Assembly (NCBI GenBank): GCA_003260075.1
Contig: QLIY01000503.1
Coordinates: forward strand, 52,369-116,368
DNA: 64,000 bases
Source: Phallusia mammillata
Taxonomy: Eukaryota > Chordata > Ascidiacea > Phlebobranchia > Ascidiidae
Direction of reading: 5' to 3'
Every line of letters begins with the position of its first letter. Position 1 is the stretch's first letter. Both the position numbers and the translations under genes were made by a program. Positions 42,301-57,300 of this stretch are shown here, in pieces. The notes beneath the pieces were generated by a model. That model was given only the letters and a program-made list of their open reading frames with translations. It was not told the DNA's origin and searched no databases.

Positions 42301-45300
42301 GCCATTACATTTCATTTTTAAACATTGTGCAGTGACAGTTGGGCAGAACAAACAATACAAGTTATAGCAGAAACTCCTTTTGCTCTTTCAAAACTGCGAC
42401 AGAGTCGGGGGCAGACCAGTGGTACTCAACCTTATAATACCTGACAACATTTCTACGGCTACATACCACCTAAACCCTGTTTCAACAAGTAGCCTAATAC
42501 ATAAGCCTACTCTTCATGACTAGACTAGCCTATTTCTAAAACCTGCAAAGTTAAAACCAGAGTTGATCAGTTGGGTCAGTTAAGTTGCGCTTAATGATCT
42601 GACTTGAATCAAGTATAACAGTAAGTTACTCGTGTACTACTTCAATAGTTCCGGCATACCACTAATGGCATGCATGCCACAGGTTGAGAATCACTGGGGG
42701 GGGGGGTTGCCTGACAACATTTCTACGGCTACATACCACCTAAACCCTGTTTCAACTCTAGCCTAATACATAGGCCGACTCTTCATGACTAGACTAGCCT
42801 ATTTCTAGAACCTGCAAATTTAAAACCAGAGTTGATCAGTTGGGTCAGTTAAGTTGAGCTTAATGATCTGACTTGAATTAAATGTAACAGTAAGTTACTC
42901 GTGTACTACTTCAATAATTCCGGCATACCACTAATGGCATGCATGCCACAGGTTGAGAATCACTGCTTTAGACAAACAAGGCGACTTAATACCTTCTTCC
43001 TATATTACAATATTTTTTACTGTATTTGACAGGTGGAAACTTTTACGATATACTTGGCAAAATTCTCAATCTGTGGCTTGCATGCCTTTGTAATTTTGCT
43101 CATGCATTCACTTACACATAAATAAGAGCAGACAGAGCGGACTTTTCAGCACTTGAAAGCTTTCCAGGAAACTTGTTACCCGCAGGTGAACATCCAACTA
43201 ATCCCCAAACAACCTCCAAGCAATGTTGAGTATGAGGACCATTGTATACTGCACATCCGGTGGGCAAATCTGCACAAAAAATTGGAGATTTTGATTGTTA
43301 ATGTAAAATCAGTATCCTACTAAATTTAATGCTGGTTATTTGATACACTCCAAACTGAAATTCATGCAAAACTAATTTCGTTTATGTGGCAACTGCCAAC
43401 TTGTGTTCAGTCAGACTGTAAGTCTGTTTAAATACAAAATACAGTTGGTGAACAATTATTGCAGCAGGGATGTGCAATCCTTGGAAACATAGACACTGAG
43501 TTTTACAAAGCACAAGGTGGTGAACGTAAAATTAAACTGAACTTATTGTGATGTCACTAAAGCAAGGAACGACAAGAATCGCTATCACTGTAACAACCGT
43601 TTAATACAACATATTTGGATTGTGAGCAATGATGTTCATTGCATTACTGACAAACTATTGTGTGTTTGGCTTCATAAACAAGGTACTAGTCAATGCAGGT
43701 TGCAATGTAAAACACTTGCAGCTATTTTGCCAATAAGTTACAAACCAACCAAAATACACGGTGACTGACAACGTGTTTGAAACAACCCAAGGTGCTTATG
43801 CCTAGCAAACAAGGTGCTTGGTCATAGCTTGCCAAATGATTTGCTACCTTATATTAAAGTACTTTTTGATGGCTTGTTTTCACTGTGTCATTATGTAGTA
43901 GTTATGAATACCCAACCTAGACGCTAGAATCTGTCTGCTTTCTGTTTCCACTTTAAATTAACTTACAAAAACCACCATTACACACCAGTAACAATGGCAG
44001 TACAAGTCAATGGCATGAGTGTTCAACAGGGTAGTGCAGATTGTAATTTATTGCGTAATAAACCTTACGACATCTACACATTTTTGCTTACTGATTCCAA
44101 AAGGGGGGGGGGCTCAGTAAGAATGTAAGTCTGTTTTAATTAGAGATGTACCGAATATTCGGTTTGCCGAATTTATTCGGGGGGGGGGGGATATGATTAA
44201 ACTCCTATCATTCCCCGTGCTAACGTGTTAAAATCGCCGTGTGCGTAATAGAAAATTGGAAGAATATTGTCTGCATGTTATAATCTGATTGGTTCATTTT
44301 CCTGTATAGCGTTGTCGAGTGAGGCTGTTTTGGCTACGGTGCTATCAAAACTCTCAGAAAACCATTTACTTATGCTGCACTACTCCAAGGTTACTAAGAT
44401 AAAGCCACATAAAATGCCTATGATACAATAATTCAGTCAGGACTGAGAATTAAAAATACTTGAAAATTGAAATGAACAAAGTTCGTTTGGGCAGAATTGA
44501 ATCACCACAGCGCGACCCATTTTGTGACCATGCACGACCCATGTTTGTGTCGCGACCCATACTTTGAGAACCACTGGTTTATTACAACAAATTTGGATTG
44601 TGAGCAATGATGTCATTGCATTACTGGCAAACTATTGTGTGTTTGGCATCATAAACAAGGTACTAGTCAATGCAGGTTGCAATGTAAAACACTTGCAGCT
44701 ATTTTGCAAATAAGTTACAAACCAACCAAAATACATGGTGACTGACAACGTGTTTGAAACAACACAAGGTGCTTGTGCTTAGCAAACAAGGTGATTGGTC
44801 ATAGCTTGCCAAATGATTTGCTAGCTTATATTCAAGTACTTTTTGATGGTTTGTTTTCACTGTGTTATTATGTAGTAATTATGAAAACCCAACCTAGACG
44901 CTAGAATCTGTCTGTTTTATGTTTCCACTTTTAATTAACTGACAAAAACCACCATTATACATAACAATGGCAGTACAAGTCAATGGCATGGGTATTCAAC
45001 AGGGTAGTGCAGATTGTAATTTAATGTGTAATAAACCTTACGACATCTACACATTTTTGCTTACTGATTCCAAAACAGTTGAGTTGTTCTGGTCCATCAC
45101 CAAGATCTGCCTGTATTCGCGTTGTGTTCATTATGCTCAGCAAGTCACTGCAAAGAAATAAATCAATTCAACAAAGTTATAGACCCAGAGATGCACAACC
45201 CTTCAATCACTGAATTCCTAATGATCAACTCTCACAATAAGGTCTATGATCGAGGTCGATCTCAGACTGATATCAAGTTGATCAGGAGGGATGCAAAAAA

Positions 45301-48300
45301 TTCAAATAGATGTTTTGGAACATGTTTTTGAGGAATGTTGCTGTACATACATGACTCTATTGTGACAATTATTCAGTAGAATATGTTAATAAGTTCACAC
45401 AACAAATAATCTGTAGGTGCTTGTTACATCACAAAAGTAACAGTCGCAATAGTAATTGTTAAATTGTGCTGCTACTTGCTCCATTTTTTTGTGTGAGTAT
45501 TTCGAAATAAATTGCTGTTTTGCCATTATCCATAATAATTGTGGCCCAAACTTACACGTAAGATAAAATGTTCCAAGCATTGAACTCAGCTGTTGAAAGT
45601 TTGTCAGGATATTTGTCACCCGCTGGTATACAACCAACTTTCGACCAGATTGCTTTCATGCAGTCAACGTCGAGAGGACCAAAGTAATCAGGACACTGAG
45701 CAGGAACATCTATGAAATACAAAAAACAAGTTAATTAATGTGCTAAAACTACTTAAGAGCGATAACNAAATGTGCTAAAATAACTTGAGAGTGATAACAT
45801 GAGGTGCTCTGCGCTTGACCAAACTAAATACTTGCAGTGCCGGTCAATCCCTATTCAACAATATAAATTTATCTGCTTTTGACAAAATCACTTTCATGAT
45901 TTGCTTGAAGACCAAATTTGTCTTATAGTTTTTTAGATTTTTCTAGCCTACGACTTGCATGAAAATGCTTGGTGACCAACTGATTCAATTTGAGGTCTTC
46001 AATAGGCCTGGTATACTATGAAAATACAATAAATTAGCATCTCTCATTCCTATTTATTCTCACCACCTAACTATGATCACAAACATGTTAATGGGGGTGC
46101 TGGGGAGCACTTTGGGAACAACTGCAGCAAGCATAGCTTTGCTGCTAATAATGTGACATAGTGATTCAGGAAGGTCACAAGTTATGTGAAAGACAAAAAC
46201 CTGTCTACTTACCAACTCCATAGCATTTTTTCTGTTCCAAGGAAGAACCACTGTCTGCTGCAAGTTTGGTGGTTTCAAACTGACCCCAAACCGCTCTACA
46301 ACACAACAACCAAAATATCTAAGATTGTATTAAGTAATTTTGGTTAATATACTCCCATGTTTAAGATATTACGAAACGTGCAATAAAACAGGCATCTTGA
46401 TGGCATAATTATTATGATCGTACTGCGTTCATGCCTTTCTCAAATCAAGAAAAAATAAATCAAAACAAACTTGTTCTACATGTGAAAAACGGAGAAGGTT
46501 TTTCACCTGTATGTGAGAGATTCCAAGGCAAATATTTCAGCACTTGGGGGGGGGGACAAACAAACTTGTTCTCCATGTGAAAAACGAAGAAAGTTTTTCA
46601 CCTGTATGTGAGAGATTCCAAGGCAAATATTTCAGCACTTGTCCGTTTGCCAGGATATTCACTTCCTGCTGGTAAACATCCAACCAAACCCCATATTGTT
46701 TCCAAACAAGCTAAGCTGTGATGGCCGTTGTACTTCGGACAGGTTGTTGGCAGAGCTGTACAACAAGATGAACATTTTATTAAAAAGCATCATTGTATCC
46801 AAAAGTTAACCACTTTATCTACATGTAAACCAGTGTGGTATTATTATTTGCTTCATAGTACAAAATAGCTGCAGCGCTTTTGTTATGATCCACCAATTGT
46901 GCCATTCACTATTTTGCGCTCCATACCGTTTCAAGGTTGAGCAGCTATCTCCCGCTCGGTGATTGTTTAAGTGCCATTGTGACGCTATATGTGCTTTTAC
47001 TAAGTGGAATAAACTCAACTTAATGATTCTGTTTGATAGTGTGATATTACTGCAAAGAAGACACCCTGAATTAGATGTCGAATTGACCGATGAGTTATTT
47101 ATAATTGCCGGTGAAACAAAAATGAAAGTTTATAAAATATGCCTGGCAACAACACTATATTCATACACATGTAAAGTTGCCAAGCCCTTTTTTGTGATAA
47201 AATATTTGTGTGTAACATATATTTGTTTAGGGGGGGGGGAACTCAACTTAATGATTCTGTTAGATAGTGTGATATTACTGCAAAGAAGACACCCTGAATT
47301 AGATGTCGAAACAACCGAGTTATTTATAATTGCCGGTGAAACAAAAATGAAAGTTTCAACAACACTATATTCATACACATGTAAAGTTACAAAGCCCTTT
47401 TTTGTGATAAAATATTTGTGTGTAACATATATTTGTTTAGTCTGTAAATGAATAATTTCGGCTGTTTTTATTCTATTTGAATAAGATTCATTCCTGGTAA
47501 ACGGAAAGGTTTGTTGCTGATCACAGTAAAAGCCTGCTTATGTTGATGAACTTTTAACAGATAGTTCCACTTTTTAGCTGACCCATGAAAACAGAACATG
47601 ACAGTGTATAATGTTGGGTAGTGTGTCATTACCCTGATAAAACTGCCCTTAATCAGACATCCAAACGACGGATAAGTTGTTTATAATTGCTCGTGGAACA
47701 AAAATGAGTTTATAAAATATGCATGAAAAGTTGTCAATAGTTTATCACAAAGCCAATTTTGTGGGGGGGGGGTATAATTGCTCGTGGAACAAAAATGAGT
47801 TTATGAAATATGCATGAAAAGTTGTCAATAGTTTATCACAAAGCCAATTTTGTGATCAAGTGGAATCAGTAGACACAGAAAGGATGCTTCAGGACTTGTA
47901 TTCATAGAGGAGTTAAATAAATAATGCACTGGTGTAGAATTTAAGCTGCATCTATTTATTTTAACAGGTATGCAGTTTTAGCTAATTTTATCCAACAATT
48001 TAATCAGGGTTTGAATAAAATACAAAAACTTACTAAGTCCATAACATTTAAGTTGTGCAGCTGGGTCTGTATCCGCCAGAGTTCTTATATCACTCATTGT
48101 GTCGTACAAAGCACTGTAATGTACATAAAACAAAAAACCACGGTTACAAGCAATCATGTACTGCAGCTTCGTAATACAGAAACACTTACGTATAGTTGAG
48201 ACCTGACAAAAAAGCTTTTCTGGTAGCAGTGAGCTTATCTGGATATTCATCGCCTTCTGGTAAACAACCGACATCGTTCCAAATGTATTTCATACAATCG

Positions 48301-51300
48301 ACAGTATGTGGGCCTCGAAACAATGGACAATCCGCCGGAAGAGCTACAACAAATAAGTTGGTTACAGCTGCACAATTTGTCTTTAGCCACACAAGTTGTG
48401 TACTTACCTGAGCCGAAACAATCCGCTTGCTTAATATCATTTCCTGAGTCCGCATCAGTTTTAATTGCTGTCATGTGAGCGAACAATTGTCTAAAAAAAC
48501 AAAGATTTCAATTATGTTGTAGTATAGGTAACTAGTGCTGAATTAATAAAGTACAATAAATATTATGTCACAAGTAAAAATGTGAAAGCTGGTGCAAACC
48601 AAGGCATGTTTCAGGTTACAGCATCAATTTCCAAGTATCAATTTCGTGTTAGAAGCAAGTCAAAGAAAGGGTATTTGATTTCACTTCTCACCACGCACCT
48701 GTATGTGAGGGCATTCAATGCAGTAATTTCGGTAGATGTAAGTTTGTCAGGAAATTCATCTCCTGCAGGCAAACAACCAACCAGATCCCAAACAACTTTC
48801 AAGCAAGCCATAGTGTGAGGTCCATTGTACGTTGGACAGCCAGTAGGCATAGCTGCAAAATAAACATATGAAAGCGGTGTAACAAACAATACAGGTACAA
48901 AGCATTGTAGTACACCAGGCCCATTGAATGTGTTATACTGTATCAGACCAATCTTTCAAGCACTATATGACAAGGCATAGGGTAGAAAAATCTAGCTTGT
49001 GGTAGAATCTAAACCCACAAAAGGAGCCTATACCAACGGTTGGCACTTTTCCCACTTAGTTGGGTAGACAGCTGGATTTGGTATTACACCTTTAATAGTT
49101 CCAGCATAAAATGTGCCATATTGGCTGGTCAACTTGAAGAATTAAGGGCTGATCCCCGTAAAGAACATGAGTTCATCTTGTATAAAATAGTTGGGATTTC
49201 AAGTAAAGTATTTAATATTTGACGCATGAGATTTGTTAATAGCAAAAAAGACACAAAACAAAAAGGGAGGCTGAGCGCATTGACACATTTAACTTTATGT
49301 TTTCAACTATTTTACATTTGACGGCATGTTCCTGAACATTTTCGTAACCTTGTTTGCATCCAGAGCCTTATGGGTCCTCACAGGTAACGATTTTGTTGAT
49401 AATTGTGTTTTATTAGATCTTATTAGAATGTGTTTAGAAAAGAGACCAATATGAGTTAGCATTAACAAAGAGAACATATGCTTAAAACAATATTTCCCAT
49501 GTTTACCCCTTTGACAAATAATTCAAATTGACTTCCAAAACTTAACTAATACATTACCTCAGCATGTTCACAAATTTGATCCACTAAAGTATTTCTCAAA
49601 TTACCACATTACCAAATTTACCACACACAACTAGTACCTATTCCAAAACACTTGAGTTGCTCTGAGGCAGTCCCAATGTCAGCATCAGTTTTAATGGTCT
49701 GAAATGTTGATTCCAAATCCCTGAGAAACCACAAGTTGTTGTATACATCATATGAGTTCAAATGTTCAAAAATGTAGAAAACGATTTACTTACGGGTAAA
49801 TCAAAACAACCAAAACGGCAACTTCAGCAGATGACAATTTATCAGGATATTCAGTGCCCTCTGGTAAACATCCAACAGCGCCCCAAACACTTTTCAAACA
49901 CGCGATTGTGTGAGGACCGCTATATACTGGACAATCGGCCGGTAATGCTGTAAAAGCAATATGATTAATATGTTTGCTTTGTATATTTGTGGCAATTTCT
50001 TCAACTGTTTACCAGATCCAAAGCATTCCTGCTGTCGAAACAGATCACCACCGGGGGGGGGGAATTGTGTGAGGACCACTATATACTGGACAATCGGCCG
50101 GCAATGCTGCGAAAGCAATACGATTAATATGTTTTCTTTGTATATTTGTGACCAATTCTTAAACTGTTTACCAGATCCAAAACATTCCTGCTGTCGAAAC
50201 AGATCACCACCATCTGCATCTGTCTTAATTGCCTCAAACTCGGCGTATAGCGTTCTAAGAGAATAATGTAAGTTGGTACATTAGTGGTTAGGGCAATAAA
50301 TTGTATTTACACATGAAATATAAAAATTCTATTTCAGCTCTCTTTATCTTCCATGTACACATCAGCTACATCAGCTCTAAGCTCTACTTTAAAATAGTGA
50401 AAAAAATGTGCTTTGGCAAAGTTATCCAAACTTATTCTCAATATTTCAGATTTAATTAAAAACCAATGCGAATTTTAAAGATATATCTTTAAAACCAAAG
50501 GGTGAACGACTAAGTTGTTTTTTCTGAACTTACATCTATTGCTATAAGGCTTTTTAGTCTTCATCTACCAAGCAACGGACTGGGTGATTTCAGCTTTAAG
50601 TTTCAATTACGAGTATTACATCAGAATATTGAATATATGCTGACATTTTTTGTTTACAAAACCTGAACCTAGTAGAATGCTTACACAATCAAATAACTTT
50701 GACATACACAATCAACTCACACATAATCTTTTGCCGCAAGAGCTGCTCGTGCTGTAGTAGTCAGTTTGTCAGGGAATTTGGTTCCTGATGGCAAACAACC
50801 AACCAGATTCCATATTTTCTTCAAACATGCATCAGAATGTGGTCCAAAGTATGTTGGGCAATCAGTGGGTAAACCTGCATGAAGGAAGATATCACTTAAA
50901 ACAACATAATTTCATATGCACAGTGCCATTACATAACACTTCAGTATGTAATAAGTTTTCGAAAAGAGTAAGTTATCAGCTGCACACAGTGTACAATGAT
51001 TCAACTTGGGGGGGGGGGAAACAACATAATTTCATATGCACAGTGCCATTACATAACACTTCGGTATGTAATAAGTTTCCGAAAAGAGTAAGTTATCAGC
51101 TGCACACAGTGTACAATGATTCAACTTATAAGGTCTAATTAGTACAGCTGCTGACAAGAGATCGGCTGTAGGAATTATTGTAGGTACCACACAGCACTTC
51201 AGTTTGTTGGGAACAACAAGCTCAAAAGCCAAATCAACTAGTTTGATGTCACAACCGGACAATAACAACACTAGAATGGCCAAAAAAGCTATATTAGCTC

Positions 51301-54300
51301 ATATGGGCGATTTCTCGTCACCAGCTCCACTGATGAGATCTCATAGGTCGAAACAGTGTACAGTGTCTGCAGCTTACGATGTATTAGCTCCACACTTTTG
51401 TATATGTAAACCTATCAGGTATTAAACTGCAGACTAAATGCTGTGTTCTTTATGCTTGCTGCTAAACCACACTTACCTCATAGGTTGAAACAGTATGCAC
51501 TGTATCATTTTTTAATATGATTCCAGAGGGGGGGGGGTTGTGTTCTTTAATGCTTGCTGCTAAACCACACAGACCTTATAGGTTGAAACAGTATGCACTG
51601 TATCATTTTTTAATATGATTCCAGACCACAGTATGTTAAAAATTACAAACTGCATAGTATTCACATCCTACTAGATGCCAAATATAAGCAGTAATACTGA
51701 ATGAAATTTCAAGTTGTGATTACAAAAATATTTACTTTTTCCAAAACACTTGAGTTGGTCCGGACCTGATCCAGCATCAGCATCAGTTTTTATTGTTGTC
51801 ATCGCTGCCTCCAAATCGCTTTAAACACAAATAGCAAATTTGCAGGTTAACAAATGGAGAATTGAAATACTGGAACGAGAAACCCAATAACCAGCCTAAG
51901 CCATGTTACCAAGAAATATATATATTGTTTATCTTTTACAAACAATAACTCATTCTTAAAACAAGGTGCAGGATCATATACAAGCAATCTGTGAAGTTGT
52001 ACTTGTATTGTGAAGCTTGTTATGCGCTCATTTACTTTACTTTATAGTGTTGAAAACACATGGTAGTACATCAAGACTAAAAATGCTGATCAAATGACAT
52101 GTTTTTACTAGAGATGCACCGAATTGGGGGGGGGGTTTAAACACAAATAGCAAATTAGCAGGTTAACAAATGGAGAATTGAAATGCTGGAACCAGAAACC
52201 CAATAACCAGCCTAAGCCATGTTACCAAGAAATATATATATGGGGGGGGGGATCTTAAAACAAGGTGCAGGATCATATACAAGCAATCTATAAAGTTGTA
52301 CTTTTATTGTGAAGCTTGTTATGCGCTCATTTACTTTACTTTATAGTGTTGAAAACATATGCTGATACATTAAGATTAAAAATGCTGATCAAATGACATG
52401 TTTTTACTAGAGATGCACCGAATTTTTGGTTTGTTGAGTTTATTCACACCAATCAACAATATTAATAAGATTGGGTTTCGGTCAAAAAATTCGTTTCAAT
52501 TCAGATGAAACCAAATCTTTACAAATTTAAAGTGTCAAACATGTCTTTTCTGCCTACTAAGGTACTACACCATCTTTCAAACTATGTCATAACTAAAATC
52601 AGACCCATTCTAATTACTTTTAAAAGATTTCATTTTCCCACTACAGACAAAAAGTCAAGAATTCATTGCCAGATTGGCAACCATGTCTGAAGCAGCCTTA
52701 ATCCTTACAGAACTCAGATGATAATGAAAGACAATTATCATGTTGTAAAAGCAGCACCACTGTTTACATGATACAAAAACTAATGCTGTAGAGTTGGGAC
52801 TTCTTGGTTGATTTACCAAAACATGATTCTGTCATATTGGCAACCAGGTTAACTCAAAGCAACCAAGAACTTACCATGACAAGTTAAAATATATATACAC
52901 AGAACAGACTAATGGGTTAGTGATCATACTAAAAAACTTATTCATTCGTGCAGGCATAGCAACAGCTCTTTTGAGTTTAAGACACAGTACTCAGTACTTA
53001 CGGATAAGTTAACCCAGCTAATGTTGCAGCTGCCGATGATGAAAGTTTGTCAGGATATTCATCACCAGCTGGTAAACATCCAACTGTGCCCCAAACACTC
53101 TTCAAACAGGCAATAGAATGAGGACCATTGTATGTTGGGGGGGGGGGTTGTCCCGCAGATGTTAACTTGTCAGGATATTCATCACCAGCTGGTAAACATC
53201 CAACAGCGGCCCAAACACTCTTCAAACAGGCAATAGAATGAGGACCATTGTATGTTGGACAGTCAGTAGGTAATGCTGCAATGATAAATACAGTTAGTGA
53301 CAACCCAATACAAGTTTTAGCTGTATATTAACAACTTACCTATTCCAAAGCAGTTTTGTTGTTGAATTAAATCACCACCATCTGCATCTGCTTTAGTTTT
53401 CTCCATTTCAGCATAAACAGATCTACAGAAAATTTCAGCAACATGTCATAAGCTGCTATTAAACCCTTGTGTTGCTAAAATGTAACAGTTATTTAACAAA
53501 TTTGACATGGTGTAATGCTAAACAAACTACTAGTTGTTGTTTTTTTAAACTTTTCTTTGCTGACCATTGGCCTATAACAAAGGTAGAACTTCTTCAGAGC
53601 AATGAATGACATATTGTGAGCCCACAAGCGAAAATGCACAAGAGCAGAGGGTTATGATAAAAATATTTACATACAAAGGCTTTATGTGAAGAGCTGCATG
53701 TGTCACAACAGATTGGTTGTTGACATAAACACTTTTGGTGGGCCTGGCTTATGTTTACAGAAAGATTTATTGATCAGTGTATGAGAGTGTCCCCTGTTAA
53801 CTGATAGTCCGTCTCCATTCAAACTTGGAAATTTAACATGCAAAAAAAACTGACCAAACCGCATTGTTTCTGGTCACATTATAACTGAAGTTACGATGCA
53901 GCTGCAGCACGTTTTGATATCAAACACCAATTGTGCCAGACACTTTTTGCGCTCCATAACATTTTTATGTTGCGCAGTTATTTACAGCTTGGTGATTGTT
54001 TTAGTGCTATTCTATGTTTTCTTTCACCAAGCGAAATCAACTCAAATCAACTCAGGTTTTAGTCACATTATATTCCAATAAATGCAGACACATCAAAAAA
54101 TCAATCTATCCACCTGTAGTCCATTGCAGCAAGTGTACTAAATTCAGGGGGGGGGGTCAGAAAGATTTATTGATCAGTGTATGAGAGTGTCCGCTGTTAA
54201 CTGATAGTCTCAATCAATCTATCCACCTGTAGTCCATTGCAGCAAGTGTACTAAATTCAGCTGTGGTAAGCTTGTCAGGATAATCATTCCCTGCTGGTAA

Positions 54301-57300
54301 ACATCCAACCAGACCCCAGATAACTTTCAAACAATCTGAAGTATGTGGTCCATCATAGGTAGGACAATCGGTGGGTAACGCTGGAGAAAAACAGCACAGA
54401 AAAATATTAACACTAGTAGATTCTACTGTCATGTGCTTTTCAGGATTATTTACCTATTCCAAAGCATTTAAGTTGTGCAGCATCTGTTCCAGTGTCAGCA
54501 TCAGATTTTATGCTCATCATATGGGCTTCCAAATCACTTGAAACATTTTGAAAAAAACATTAAACCAAGTGTCGCATATTAGCTTATATGGGCAACCTCT
54601 TGGCACCAGCTGCACTAAAGAGACCTTATAGGTCGAAACAGTGTGCGCTGTCAGCAGCTTATCATGTGTCAGCTCCATGCTTTTATAGTATTAATGTGAA
54701 TGCTTAAAGCATTTTTTGAATAAAAAAAATGCACCAACTGTAAACTATGAATAATGAACATTGCAAAATGAACCAACAATTCAAGTTACTTAAAACGGGG
54801 GGGGGGTTAAACGCAGGGTATGCTTTTGAAAATTTTAAAATGCTTCAAATGCATTTATTAAATGGAATCAAACAATGACATATGCTTTACACCAAGGGTG
54901 GGCAACCAACGGCCGGCGGCCATATATAAAGCTTTTGAGCGGCTCATGGCTGGGGGGGGGGTAAGCTTTGGAGGATGCTCAGTACCATTAGGTAAACATC
55001 CAACTGAACCCCAAACTGACTCTAAACAAGCCATAGTATGGGGACCAAAGAATAACGGACAAGCGGTTGGAAGTGCTGCAATGAAATTTGCAATAATGAA
55101 CTGATAAAATATTTGGAATACAAAATGTCTTACCAGCTCCAAAGCAATTTTGTTGCTGGATCAAGTTGCCGGCGTCAGAATCGGTTTTTGTTTTAAGCAT
55201 TTCATCATAAAGGTCCCTTGGGGGGGGGGGGGGGGGGGGGGGCATGTTCACATTGTAGAAATACTTCAAGTTGAGTATGGCAACTCTTATATGATTGCAC
55301 GAGCATCGTTGTGGCTTGAGTCCCCAATATCATTACTTGCACATGAATAAAGGTCGCCCACCTTTCCTTTACACTAACAAGCAGTTTCAGGGTATTACAA
55401 CATTGCAAACAACTAGGACAGGACCAAAAAATCTATAAACAACTAGGTCAGTACTAAATATATTGGCTTACGGGTATTTAAGAGCCGACAGAGCAGACTT
55501 TTCAGCAGTTGAAAGCTTTCCAGGAAACTTGTTACCCGCAGGTGAAGGGGGGGGGGTGTATCCAGTCCATGACTGCATAAAAAATTTTGCTATTCTTCAT
55601 TGGCCGGATGCAATAAATGTGATCTAACGCTTTAACAACGAAGAGTTTTTAAACTAAATGCAAATAGTTATTACCAAGAACATTGTGAAGTACGAAGACA
55701 AAATTATTGTGTGTGCTTGCCTGGGATTTGGTTGTGAATTACAGTGTGTTGGGCATGACTGTTAGTAGTCTAAGTAAACCTGCCTAAAGGTAAAGTTTTA
55801 CTGAAGTGGGGGGGGGGCCGGATGCAATAAATGTGATCTAACGCTTTTAACAACAAAGAGTTTTTAAACTAAATGCAAATAGTTATTACCAAGAACATTG
55901 TTAAGTACAAAGACAAAATTATTGTGTGTCTGTGCTTGCCTGTTATTAGTCTAAGCAAACCTGCCTAAAGGTAAAGTTTTACTGAAGTGTACTTGATATT
56001 GTTCATGTTCACATTGTACAAATACTTCAAGTTGAGTTTGGCAACTCTTATATGATTGCACGAACATCGTTGTGGCTTGAGTCCGCAATATCATTACTTG
56101 CACATGAATAAAGGTCGCCCACCTTTCCTTTACGGGGGGGGGGAAAAGATGATCACTGAACTTGATCATTTTGCAAAAGCATCTAATATAGTGCTTCCAG
56201 ACTTGTTTTAGGACATGGGCCCATTGAAAAACATTGTGCACCATTCCTTTCATTTTGCAACATAACCTTAACACATCTACACAATGTTACCCACCAGTTC
56301 CAAAGCAGTCAAGTTGTTTCAGTCCGTTACCAAGATCTGCCTGTATTCGTGTTGTATTCATTATACTCAGCAAGTCACTGCAAATAAACAAATCAATTCA
56401 ACAAAGACAAAGTTATAGACTAGACAGAGCTGAAATTCCAGACAAAAGTAAACTATGAATAGAATAGAATTCAATATCGATGAAAGTATGAAATGAACGT
56501 AGCTAAAGCAAAAGTCTAAAAATGAAAATGAAAAAAATAAATGAAAGGTTTCCAAATATATTTATGGTATGCAGTTTCAGCAGGTTATTAGTTTTCATCT
56601 CAGGCCAGATGACACTTTTAAATTTTTTTTTTACAATAATGTACATTAGATGTACATCAAAAAATATTTTACAATAATCTTACACATAAGATAAGATGTT
56701 CCAAGTATTGAACTGAGCTGTTGAAAGTTTGTCAGGATATTTGTCACCCGCTGGTATACAACCAACTTTCGACCAGATTGCTTTCATGCAGTCAACGTCG
56801 AGAGGACCAAAGTAGTCAGGACACTGAGCAGGAACATCTACGTAATACAAAAACTCAAGTTAATTAATGTGCTAAAACTAATCCAGCCTGAAATTCTTAA
56901 TGTTTTGTTAATTATAAAACTGTGGTTCTCAACCTTATACAAATCGTGTACCACCTGACAACTGTATCGGCCATTGTGTTCTACCTAAACCCTGTTTAAA
57001 TGGTTGACCTGATCTTCTGGACTAGGCTAGCTTGTTTTTGAAACCAGCAGGTTAAGCAATTCTAAAAGATATCAAAGACACAAATCTCGCCCTAAACCAA
57101 TGATGATCATTTGGGTGAGTTGAATTGCAATTCTTGATCTGACTTCAATTAAGTATGGCAAAAAACTGGGGGGGGGGCTTCTGCTTTCCACTAGTGGTAC
57201 ATGTTTAACAATTGTTGTTTCGTTATAGACACAAAGATCATGACTTTGAAAAAAAAAAAAATTCATGCAATCTTAATAGAACTGGCCACAAGTCATAATT

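Larger units (their letters stand above)
39009..50874 (-). repeat. Higher-order repeat unit II (modules M11-M20)
   Basis: Ten modules in the same slot order as unit I. The slot 3 A exon differs from unit I at only three positions, all synonymous. Introns around slots 5 and 6 can still be aligned with unit I, so the duplication copied genomic DNA, not only exons. Confidence 0.85.
54893..55366. mobile_element. hAT-like MITE split by misplaced contig
   Basis: Left end CAAGGGTGGGCAACC, right end GGTCGCCCACCTTTC (inverted), flanked by CTTTACAC at 54885-54892 and again at 55367-55374: a perfect 8-bp target duplication. The element is interrupted by the 54952-55242 block, which carries exons M8 A and M7 B. 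The true element is 54893-54951 joined somewhere to 55243-55366. A second copy of the right end is at 56005-56133. Confidence 0.75.

Noticed and set aside
46963..47451. 162-codon plus-strand ORF
   Set aside because: It is an intronic segment given twice around the join at 47230; no splice context, no similarity to the modules.
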